A stretch of DNA of 36,689 nt from Hyphomicrobiales bacterium (lineage in GTDB: Bacteria > Pseudomonadota > Alphaproteobacteria > Rhizobiales > Rhizobiaceae). Numbering within the stretch: position 1 is the stretch's first letter; the number at the start of each line of letters is the position of its first letter. The notes beneath the pieces are model-generated. The model worked only from the letters and a program-made list of their open reading frames with translations. It was not told the origin of the DNA and did not search any database. This document shows positions 27,518 through 34,241 of the stretch, piece after piece. The position numbers and the translations under genes were made by a program. The stretch covers positions 1-36,689 of the forward strand of contig UCOA01000137.1 of assembly GCA_900474095.1 (NCBI GenBank), given 5' to 3'.

Positions 27518-28210
27518 ATGGCGAAAAAAGCTGAAATCGATATTGGCCGGACAACTGATGACGAACGGCCGGCGCTGAAAGCTGCTTTCTCGCAGGATCC
27601 GCATGCGCTGCGCGAGCCGAAGGAAAACAACCTCGAAATCGCCATAGGCCATGAAGTCCGCGCCTTTCGCAAGAAGCTCGGCATTACCGTGACCGACCTT
27701 GCCGCTGCCACCGGTATTTCGCTCGGCATGCTGTCGAAGATCGAGAACGGCAACATCTCGCCGTCGCTGACGACGCTGCAATCCCTTTCGCGGGCGCTTG
27801 GCGTTCCTGTGACAGCCTTTTTCCGGCGCTACGAGGAAGTGCGCAACGCCGTTTTCGTCAAAGCGGGCGAAGGCGTGGAACTGGAGCGGCGCGGAACACG
27901 CGCCGGGCATCAATACAATCTTCTCGGTCACATCGACAACAACACGGCCGGTGTCATCGTCGAGCCCTATCTGATAACGCTGACCGCCGATTCCGATACG
28001 TTCCCGGCCTTTCAGCACGAGGGCATGGAGTTTCTCTATATGCTGGAAGGCGAGGTCGTGTACCGCCACAGTGACCGGCTCTTCACCATGCAGCCGGGTG
28101 ACAGCCTGTTTTTCGATGCTGACGCACGTCATGGGCCAGAGCAGTTGGTGAAATTGCCGATCCGCTATCTCTCCATCATCTCCTATCCACAAACGCGGGG
28201 CGGAATATAG
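27518..28210 (+). CDS. XRE-family regulator with C-terminal cupin domain
   Basis: A 230-residue regulator. The HTH lies at about residues 45-100 (GHEVRAFRKKLGITVTDLAAATGISLGMLSKIENGNISPSL, quoted in part: TDLAAATGISLGMLSKIENG). A small-molecule-binding cupin covers about 150-225 (FQHEGMEFLYMLEGEVVYRH, MQPGDSLFFDADARHGPE). This architecture is common in regulators of amine and amino acid catabolism. It follows glxA by 62 bases and precedes the split-glutamate-synthase genes by about 200, so it is a likely local regulator. The start ATG at 27518 was chosen over an upstream TTG, which adds seven unsupported residues. The ligand is unknown. Confidence 0.9.
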   Translation: MAKKAEIDIGRTTDDERPALKAAFSQDPHALREPKENNLEIAIGHEVRAFRKKLGITVTDLAAATGISLGMLSKIENGNISPSLTTLQSLSRALGVPVTAFFRRYEEVRNAVFVKAGEGVELERRGTRAGHQYNLLGHIDNNTAGVIVEPYLITLTADSDTFPAFQHEGMEFLYMLEGEVVYRHSDRLFTMQPGDSLFFDADARHGPEQLVKLPIRYLSIISYPQTRGGI

Positions 28211-28350
28211 GCGCGGCTCATCTTTAGAGAAGCGACGGGTGATAATCTCAGCCGGCAAGATTTACAGTGCGCACTCCGTCTCCTGCGCCACGAAACGCCA
28301 AAGGCGCAGCGCGCAAATATTGCTTTAAAAGAAAAAAACTTTCTTCACAG

Positions 28351-28379
28351 TTGAAATTCAAAACGGCAGCTGCTATCCA
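28351..28379 (+). promoter_or_regulatory. Possible promoter before the glxBCD/gmaS genes
   Basis: TTGAAA (28351-28356), 17 bases, then TATCCA (28374-28379), in a locally AT-rich patch of the 201-base gap before glxB. The -10 match is only moderate. I looked for a sigma54 GG-N10-GC pattern here and found none. Confidence 0.3.
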
Positions 28380-28411
28380 TCTTTTCAGCAACGAAACGAA
28401 GGATCGTCCCC

Positions 28412-29317
28412 ATGTGCGGAATTGTCGGATTGTTTTTGAAGGACAAAAGTCTGGAGCCCAAATTGGGCGCCATGCTGTCCGATATGCTGGTCATCATGAC
28501 TGATCGCGGTCCCGATAGCGCCGGCATTGCAATCTATGGCGCACCCTCCGATGGTCGCGCGAAAATCACCGTTCAATCCGCCAGGCCCGCCGTCGATTTT
28601 GCCGGGCTTGAAGCCCTCCTGAAGCCTGTTGACGCCAGCGTCGTCGTGGAGTTGAAAAGCACGCATGCGGTGATCGCGGCGGATGCCATGCAGGCCGCGG
28701 CCGTGCGTGATCTGCTCGCTCAGGCGCGGCCGGACGTGCGGGTCATGGGCTCGGGCGACAGCGTCGAAATCTACAAGGAAGTCGGTTTGCCGAGGGATGT
28801 GGTTGCACGTTTCGGCATTCGCGAGATGGGCGGCACGCATGGAATCGGCCATACCCGCATGGCAACGGAATCGGCTGTCACCACGCTCGGTGCGCACCCG
28901 TTTTCGACTGGCGCCGACCAGTGCCTGGTGCACAATGGTTCGCTCTCCAATCACAACAACTTGCGGCGCGAACTCGTGCGCGAAGGCATGACCTTCGAGA
29001 CGCAGAACGATTCCGAAGTCGCCGCCGCCTATCTCACCGCCGAGATGGCCAAGGGCAAGGATCTGGGACAGGCGCTGACCAGCGCGCTCGATGATCTCGA
29101 CGGTTTCTTCACGTTCGTTGTCGGCACCAAATCGGGTTTCGGCGTGGTGCGTGATCCGATCGCCTGCAAGCCTGCGGTGATGGCCGAAACCGATCAATAC
29201 ATCGCTTTCGGCTCCGAATATCGCGCGCTCGTCAACCTGCCGGGCATTGAAGACGCCCGCGTCTGGGAGCCGGAGCCCGCCACCGTCTATTTCTGGGATC
29301 ATGAGAAGGCAGCTTAA
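28412..29317 (+). CDS. glxB: Class II glutamine amidotransferase subunit, GlxB / N-methylglutamate synthase subunit A
   Basis: A 301-residue Ntn-type amidotransferase equal to the N-terminal domain of glutamate synthase. MCGIVGLFLKD places the catalytic Cys at residue 2, exposed after Met removal. DRGPDSAGIAIYG, GIGHTRMATES and CLVHNGSLSNHNNLRRELVREG are the glutaminase-domain motifs. Separate proteins for the other GltB domains follow directly (29320 and 30058). In N-methylglutamate synthase the three-subunit enzyme transfers methylamine to 2-oxoglutarate; in other bacteria the set is annotated as GlxBCD of unclear role. Confidence 0.88.
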   Translation: MCGIVGLFLKDKSLEPKLGAMLSDMLVIMTDRGPDSAGIAIYGAPSDGRAKITVQSARPAVDFAGLEALLKPVDASVVVELKSTHAVIAADAMQAAAVRDLLAQARPDVRVMGSGDSVEIYKEVGLPRDVVARFGIREMGGTHGIGHTRMATESAVTTLGAHPFSTGADQCLVHNGSLSNHNNLRRELVREGMTFETQNDSEVAAAYLTAEMAKGKDLGQALTSALDDLDGFFTFVVGTKSGFGVVRDPIACKPAVMAETDQYIAFGSEYRALVNLPGIEDARVWEPEPATVYFWDHEKAA

Positions 29318-29319
29318 TC

Positions 29320-30042
29320 GTGGATATCAGCGTAAATCGAGAAAGTCTGGAAGCGATGCGGGTATTCGATCTTGCCACCATGCCGCTGCGCGAGTTGAAC
29401 AGCGCGCTGCACGCGATCGCTCCCGGCACGAATGACACGAACTTCGAAGTTGTCAATCCGCGCGGCAGCCATGCCGTTGCCGTCGGAATAGACCAGCCCG
29501 TCAGCGTCGATGTGCGCGGCAGCGTCGGATACTACTGCGCCGGCATGAACGACGGCGGCACGGTGACCGTTCACGGCTCTGCAGGCCCGGGCGTCGCGGA
29601 AAACATGATGTCCGGAACCGTTGTCATCGAAGGCGATGCCAGCCAATATGCGGGGGCAACCGGCCGCGGCGGCCTGCTGGTCATCAAGGGCAATGCGGCC
29701 TCGCGCTGCGGCATCTCGATGAAGGGCATCGACATCGTCGTGCACGGCAGCATCGGCCATATGTCGGCCTTCATGGGGCAGTCCGGCCATCTGGTGGTGC
29801 TCGGCGATGCCGGTGATGCGCTCGGGGATTCGCTCTATGAGGCCAAGCTTTTCGTGCGCGGCGAGGTCAAGAGCCTCGGCGCCGACTGCATCGAAAAGGA
29901 GCTGCGGCCCGAGCATCTGGAGAAGCTTGCCGAACTGCTCGAAAAGGCCGGCGTCAAAGACGTCAAGCCGACCGAATTCAAGCGCTACGGTTCGGCCCGC
30001 AAGCTCTACAATTTCAACATCGACAACGCCGAAGCGTACTAA
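29320..30042 (+). CDS. glxC: GltB C-terminal-domain-like (GXGXG) subunit, GlxC / N-methylglutamate synthase subunit B
   Basis: A 240-residue protein equal to the beta-helical GXGXG domain of the glutamate synthase alpha chain. Repeated glycine-containing turns are visible: VDVRGSVGYYCAG, TVTVHGSAGPGVAENM, TVVIEGDASQYAGATGRG, LLVIKGNAASRCGISMKG and IVVHGSIGHMSAFMGQSG. It probably has a structural role, linking the amidotransferase and FMN subunits. It starts with GTG two bases after the glxB stop and ends 15 bases before glxD, clearly one operon. Confidence 0.87.
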   Translation: MDISVNRESLEAMRVFDLATMPLRELNSALHAIAPGTNDTNFEVVNPRGSHAVAVGIDQPVSVDVRGSVGYYCAGMNDGGTVTVHGSAGPGVAENMMSGTVVIEGDASQYAGATGRGGLLVIKGNAASRCGISMKGIDIVVHGSIGHMSAFMGQSGHLVVLGDAGDALGDSLYEAKLFVRGEVKSLGADCIEKELRPEHLEKLAELLEKAGVKDVKPTEFKRYGSARKLYNFNIDNAEAY

Positions 30043-30057
30043 GGCAGGGACATAGAG

Positions 30058-31386
30058 ATGAGCTATCACAACCCTTATACCCCGCCTCGCAAGTCAGCGA
30101 CATTCGACGATTATACGCTGGCTGAAATCCGCCGGGCGGCGGCGACCGGCATCTATGACATCCGTGGCGCCGGCACCAAGCGCAAGGTTCCGCATTTTGA
30201 CGATCTGCTGTTCCTCGGCGCCTCGATCTCGCGTTATCCGCTCGAAGGCTATCGCGAAAAATGCGACACCACCGTCATCCTTGGTTCTCGCTTCGCCAAG
30301 AAGCCGATCACGTTGAAAACGCCGATCACCATTGCCGGAATGAGTTTTGGCGCGCTGTCGGGCAATGCCAAGGAAGCGCTCGGGCGGGGTGCGACGATCG
30401 CCGGAACATCGACCACGACCGGCGACGGCGGCATGACGGACGAGGAACGCGGCCACAGCCAGACGCTGGTCTATCAGTATCTTCCCTCGCGCTATGGCAT
30501 GAACCCGAAGGACCTGCGCCGCGCCGATGCGATCGAAGTCGTGGTTGGCCAGGGTGCAAAGCCCGGCGGCGGCGGCATGTTGCTCGGCCAGAAGATTTCC
30601 GATCGTGTCGCCAACATGCGCAACCTGCCGAAGGGCATCGACCAGCGCTCGGCCTGCCGCCATCCTGACTGGACCGGCCCGGACGATCTGGAAATCAAGA
30701 TCCTCGAACTGCGTGAAATCACCGACTGGGAAAAGCCGATCTATGTGAAGGTCGGCGGCGCGCGGCCTTACTATGACACGGCACTTGCGGTGAAGGCCGG
30801 TGCCGACGTGGTGGTGCTTGACGGTATGCAGGGCGGCACGGCGGCGACGCAGGACGTCTTCATCGAGAATGTCGGCATGCCGACGCTCGCCTGCATTCGC
30901 CCTGCCGTTCAGGCGCTTCAGGATCTCGGCATGCACCGCAAGGTGCAACTGATCATCTCTGGCGGCGTGCGCTCGGGCGCCGATGTCGCCAAGGCGCTGG
31001 CGCTTGGCGCCGATGCGGTTGCCATCGGCACGGCGGCACTTGTTGCCATCGGCGACAACGATCCGCATTGGGAAGAGGAATATCAGAAACTCGGTACCAC
31101 GGCCGGCGCCTATGACGACTGGCATGAAGGCAAGGATCCGGCCGGCATCACGACGCAGGACCCGGAACTGATGAAGCGCCTCGATCCGATCGCGGCCGGC
31201 CGCCGTCTTGCCAACTACCTCAAGGTGATGACGCTGGAAGCGCAGACCATCGCGCGCGCCTGCGGCAAGAACCACCTGCACAATCTGGAACCGGAGGATC
31301 TCGTCGCGCTGACGCTCGAGGCATCCGCGATGGCGCAGGTGCCTCTTGCCGGCACGAACTGGATCCCGGGCAAGGGAGGGTTCTGA
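30058..31386 (+). CDS. glxD: FMN-binding glutamate-synthase-domain subunit, GlxD / N-methylglutamate synthase subunit C
   Basis: A 442-residue FMN domain of the glutamate synthase family that would bind 2-oxoglutarate and carry out reductive amination. Key segments are TIAGMSFGALSGNAKEALGRGA, TGDGGMTDEERGH, GQGAKPGGGGMLLGQKIS, LDGMQGGTAATQDVF, and the phosphate-binding ISGGVRSGADVAKALALGADAVAIGTAAL. Where GltB has its 3Fe-4S cysteines ending in CPVG-x-TQ, this protein reads EGKDPAGITTQDPEL (residue 360 is Asp) with no cysteine nearby, so the cluster is absent. The last gene of the split GltB trio, 93 bases before the ligase gene. Confidence 0.9.
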   Translation: MSYHNPYTPPRKSATFDDYTLAEIRRAAATGIYDIRGAGTKRKVPHFDDLLFLGASISRYPLEGYREKCDTTVILGSRFAKKPITLKTPITIAGMSFGALSGNAKEALGRGATIAGTSTTTGDGGMTDEERGHSQTLVYQYLPSRYGMNPKDLRRADAIEVVVGQGAKPGGGGMLLGQKISDRVANMRNLPKGIDQRSACRHPDWTGPDDLEIKILELREITDWEKPIYVKVGGARPYYDTALAVKAGADVVVLDGMQGGTAATQDVFIENVGMPTLACIRPAVQALQDLGMHRKVQLIISGGVRSGADVAKALALGADAVAIGTAALVAIGDNDPHWEEEYQKLGTTAGAYDDWHEGKDPAGITTQDPELMKRLDPIAAGRRLANYLKVMTLEAQTIARACGKNHLHNLEPEDLVALTLEASAMAQVPLAGTNWIPGKGGF

Positions 31387-31479
31387 CCCTCAAATCACAT
31401 GCGGCCGTCGTCTGATCTCCCAAGCCAGGCGGCGGCCATTTCCATGAAAAAGTGTCTGAATAATCCAAAGGGGAACACA

Positions 31480-32787
31480 GTGACACTCGATCTTGCTAGC
31501 TTTGCCAAGGACCGTGGCATCAAATATTTCATGATCAGTTATACCGATCTGTTCGGCGGCCAGCGTGCCAAGCTGGTTCCGGCGGAAGCGATCGCCGACA
31601 TGCAGAAGGACGGTGCCGGCTTTGCCGGTTTCGCCACCTGGCTCGATCTTACCCCCGCCCACCCGGACCTCTTTGCGCTGCCGGACGCTTCCTCCGTCAT
31701 CCAGCTTCCGTGGAAGAAAGACGTCGCCTGGGTCGCGGCCGACTGCGTCATGGAAGACCAGCCCGTCGAGCAGGCGCCCCGCGTGATGCTGAAAAGGCTG
31801 GTCGCGGAAGCCGCCAAGGAAGGCCTTCGCGTCAAGACCGGCGTCGAACCGGAATTCTTCCTGATCTCTGCGGATGGGGGCAAGATTTCCGACGAGTTCG
31901 ATACGGCCGAGAAACCCTGCTACGACCAGCAGGCCGTCATGCGCCGCTACGATGTGATCGCCGAGATCTGCGACTACATGCTCGAACTCGGATGGAAGCC
32001 CTATCAGAACGACCATGAGGATGCGAACGGCCAGTTCGAGATGAACTGGGAATATGACGATGCGCTCCAGACGGCCGACAAGCACTCGTTCTTCAAGTTC
32101 ATGGTGAAGTCGGTCGCCGAGAAACACGGCCTGCGCGCAACATTCATGCCGAAGCCCTTCAAGGGCCTCACCGGCAACGGCTGCCACGCCCACATCTCCG
32201 TCTGGGATATGGACGGCAAGACCAATGCGTTTGCCGACAAGGAAATGCCGTTCGGTCTTTCGGCCAAGGGCAAGACCTTCCTCGGCGGCATCATGAAGCA
32301 CGCTTCGGCGCTGGCGGCCATCACCAATCCGACGGTCAATTCCTACAAGCGCATCAATGCGCCGCGCACGATTTCCGGCGCAACCTGGGCACCGAATACG
32401 GTCACCTGGACAGGTAACAATCGCACGCACATGGTTCGTGTTCCCGGTCCCGGCCGCTTCGAACTGCGTTTGCCGGATGGCGCGGTCAACCCCTATCTGC
32501 TGCAGGCGATCATCATCGCGGCCGGTCTCAACGGTATCAGGCACAATGCCGATCCGGGCCGGCACTATGACATCGACATGTACAAGGAAGGGCACACCGT
32601 CACCGATGCGCCGAAGCTGCCGCTCAACCTGCTTGACGCGCTCCGGGAATACGACAAGGACGAGGAGCTGAAAGCCGCGCTCGGAAAGAGCTTCTCCAGC
32701 GCCTACCTGAAGCTCAAGCATCAGGAGTGGAACACGTACACGTCCCATTTCACCGAATGGGAGCGGCAGACGACGCTCGACATCTGA
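31480..32787 (+). CDS. gmaS: GS-like ligase, probable gamma-glutamylmethylamide synthetase
   Basis: A 435-residue glutamine-synthetase-fold enzyme. ATP/metal-site motifs include KTGVEPEFFLI, NDHEDANGQFEMNWEYDDAL, FMPKPFKGLTGNGCHAHISVWD, and the adjoining NSYKRINAPRTISGATWAPNTVTW and RFELRLPDGAVNPYL segments (read separately). It is often annotated type III glutamine synthetase or glnT in rhizobia. Its place directly after the three N-methylglutamate-synthase-like genes favours GmaS, which joins methylamine to glutamate. The GTG at 31480 has AAGGGGA six bases upstream and is preferred to in-frame ATGs at 31399 and 31444. A GlnA-like role cannot be excluded without a tree. Confidence 0.82.
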   Translation: MTLDLASFAKDRGIKYFMISYTDLFGGQRAKLVPAEAIADMQKDGAGFAGFATWLDLTPAHPDLFALPDASSVIQLPWKKDVAWVAADCVMEDQPVEQAPRVMLKRLVAEAAKEGLRVKTGVEPEFFLISADGGKISDEFDTAEKPCYDQQAVMRRYDVIAEICDYMLELGWKPYQNDHEDANGQFEMNWEYDDALQTADKHSFFKFMVKSVAEKHGLRATFMPKPFKGLTGNGCHAHISVWDMDGKTNAFADKEMPFGLSAKGKTFLGGIMKHASALAAITNPTVNSYKRINAPRTISGATWAPNTVTWTGNNRTHMVRVPGPGRFELRLPDGAVNPYLLQAIIIAAGLNGIRHNADPGRHYDIDMYKEGHTVTDAPKLPLNLLDALREYDKDEELKAALGKSFSSAYLKLKHQEWNTYTSHFTEWERQTTLDI

Positions 32788-32804
32788 ACGCCCGTCGGGC
32801 GTTC
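32786..32804 (+). other. Hairpin overlapping the gmaS stop codon
   Basis: GAACGCCC and GGGCGTTC form a perfect eight-base stem with a three-base loop. It begins inside the TGA stop. No T-tract follows, so it is more likely an attenuator or 3'-end stabiliser than a full terminator. The rest of the gap to purU (32805-32949) shows only a short GC stem near 32902-32923 and nothing I can name. Confidence 0.55.
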
Positions 32805-32949
32805 GAAGATCAGAAGAGACGGCATGGCCTGTTCCTGCTATCCGATGTCGCTAAACGGATGGACGGGCAGGCCGGTGCCGGGCTAGCTTCCGCTCCACAA
32901 CGTTGGCCGGGAGGGCCAGCCAATACCTCGAGCCAAGAGATCGATACCG

Positions 32950-33834
32950 ATGAAAAGCTACGTGCTGACTGTTTCGTGCAAATCCACCCGCGGCATCGTC
33001 GCCGCGATCACCGGTTATCTCGCGGAGGAAGGCTGCTACATCACCGACAGCTCGCAGTTCGACGACATGGAGACCGGCCTGTTCTTCATGCGGCTGACCT
33101 TCATCAGCCAGGAGGGCGCGTCGCTCGATAAGCTGACGGCCGGCTTCGAGGCGGTGAAGACCCGCTTCGGCATGGTCGCCGACATTCGTGACAGCGAACA
33201 CCGGATGAAGGTGCTGCTGATGGTGTCGCGCTTCGGCCACTGCCTGAACGACCTGCTCTATCGCTGGAAGATCGGTGCGCTGCCGATCGACATCGTCGGC
33301 GTCGTCTCCAACCACTTCGACTACCAGAAGGTCGTCGTCAACCACGACATTCCCTTCCACCATATCCCGGTGACCAAGGCCAACAAGGCGCAGGCCGAGG
33401 CTCGCATCATGGACGTGGTCGAGCAGACCGGCACCGAGCTGATCGTGCTTGCCCGCTACATGCAGATCCTGTCGGATGCGATGTGCCAGAAGATGTCGGG
33501 CCAGATCATCAACATCCATCACTCCTTCCTGCCGTCGTTCAAGGGCGCCAATCCCTACAAGCAGGCCTATGAGCGCGGCGTCAAGCTGATCGGCGCGACG
33601 GCGCACTACGTCACCGCCGACCTCGACGAGGGCCCGATCATCGAGCAGGACATCGCCCGCATCACCCATGCGCAGTCAGCCGAGGACTATGTCTCGATCG
33701 GCCGCGACGTCGAAAGCCAGGTGCTGGCCCGCGCCGTGCACGCCCATATCCACCACCGCACCTTCATCAACGGCAACCGCACCGTCGTCTTCCCGGCAAG
33801 CCCGGGAAGCTATGCGTCGGAGCGAATGGGCTGA
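32950..33834 (+). CDS. purU: Formyltetrahydrofolate deformylase
   Basis: A 294-residue enzyme hydrolysing 10-formyl-tetrahydrofolate to formate and tetrahydrofolate. An N-terminal ACT domain (residues 1-80, YVLTVSCKSTRGIVAAITGYL) is followed by a formyltransferase-like catalytic domain. The catalytic NIHHSFLPSFKGANPYKQAYERG and GATAHYVTADLDEGPIIEQD motifs carry the Asn, His and Asp residues. It is often found beside soxBDAG-type genes, where it drains excess C1-folate made by demethylation. A strong terminator follows. Confidence 0.95.
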   Translation: MKSYVLTVSCKSTRGIVAAITGYLAEEGCYITDSSQFDDMETGLFFMRLTFISQEGASLDKLTAGFEAVKTRFGMVADIRDSEHRMKVLLMVSRFGHCLNDLLYRWKIGALPIDIVGVVSNHFDYQKVVVNHDIPFHHIPVTKANKAQAEARIMDVVEQTGTELIVLARYMQILSDAMCQKMSGQIINIHHSFLPSFKGANPYKQAYERGVKLIGATAHYVTADLDEGPIIEQDIARITHAQSAEDYVSIGRDVESQVLARAVHAHIHHRTFINGNRTVVFPASPGSYASERMG

Positions 33835-33872
33835 GCCCGCACACTTTCGCTGATACCGCTTGAATTTCGTAT

Positions 33873-33902
33873 CCCCGGTCGCGTGACGCTGCCGGGGTTT
33901 TT
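33873..33902 (+). terminator. Rho-independent terminator after purU
   Basis: CCCCGG (33873-33878) pairs with CCGGGG (33892-33897), with further GCG/CGC pairing inside, followed immediately by TTTTT. It lies 38 bases after the purU stop and probably ends the glxB-purU transcript. Confidence 0.85.
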
Positions 33903-33970
33903 CATTTTTCGCGTGGGCTCAACACTTTGTTCAGTCATCGCTATTGGCTGGCATGGCTTTATTTCCCTGG

Positions 33971-34003
33971 GTTGCTGCGTCGCAACGGTTGCGGCGCAGC
34001 AAC
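33971..34003. repeat. 33-base near-perfect palindrome (strong hairpin)
   Basis: The arms are GTTGCTGCG and CGCAGCAAC outside and CGCAA and TTGCG inside, joined by one G-T pair, with a CGG loop. This makes a 15-pair stem. No T-tract follows on either strand. It ends ten bases before the probable -35 of the sugar transporter operon. Confidence 0.75.
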
Positions 34004-34012
34004 GATTGCCTC

Positions 34013-34047
34013 TTGTCATGTTTAGTAAATTGAGTATCACTAAACAT
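34013..34047 (+). promoter_or_regulatory. Sugar ABC operon promoter with an operator inside it
   Basis: TTGTCA (34013-34018), 16 bases, TATCAC (34035-34040) is a plausible promoter. ATGTTTAGT (34018-34026) and ACTAAACAT (34039-34047) are exact nine-base inverted arms 12 bases apart, filling the spacer and overlapping the -10. TTTAGT/ACTAAA-type sites suggest a ROK or LacI-class repressor, which is not encoded in the visible part. Confidence 0.6.
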
Positions 34048-34241
34048 ATTGCTCAACACGGTTGGAGTGAAACCGTATGAGAGAAGAGTGGGAGCCCGGT
34101 AAAAATTCAAATTTGATACGGTCCCCGACGGATGACAGTGGCGCTGGTGCATTTCTCCAACGGTGGGACGGGCAACTGCGCAAAGGCAGTCGGAATTCCC
34201 GAAGACGGCGTGGTGCCGGCTTCTGTATCTGGGAGGAATAC

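Larger units (their letters stand above)
33835..34241 (+). other. 407-base gap: terminator, hairpin, promoter-operator, leader
   Basis: No convincing gene. In order it holds the purU terminator, a 33-base hairpin (33971-34003), and a promoter with embedded operator (34013-34047). A leader of about 190 bases to the binding-protein start follows. A frame continuous with that protein opens at 34077, but it lacks a signal peptide and is not coding. Confidence 0.6.

Noticed and set aside
28211-28411. Sigma54 promoter before the glxB genes (expected for nitrogen-controlled genes)
   Set aside because: No TGG-N9/10-TTGC pattern with correct spacing was found by eye here.
32805-32949. Possible glycine or folate riboswitch before purU
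   Set aside because: Only a short GC stem around 32902-32923 is visible; none of the conserved cores of known glycine or tetrahydrofolate riboswitches could be recognised.
34077-34241. N-terminal extension of the sugar-binding protein, in frame and without stops
   Set aside because: The strong GGGAGGA Shine-Dalgarno and the signal peptide both begin at 34242; an extension would bury the signal peptide inside the protein.
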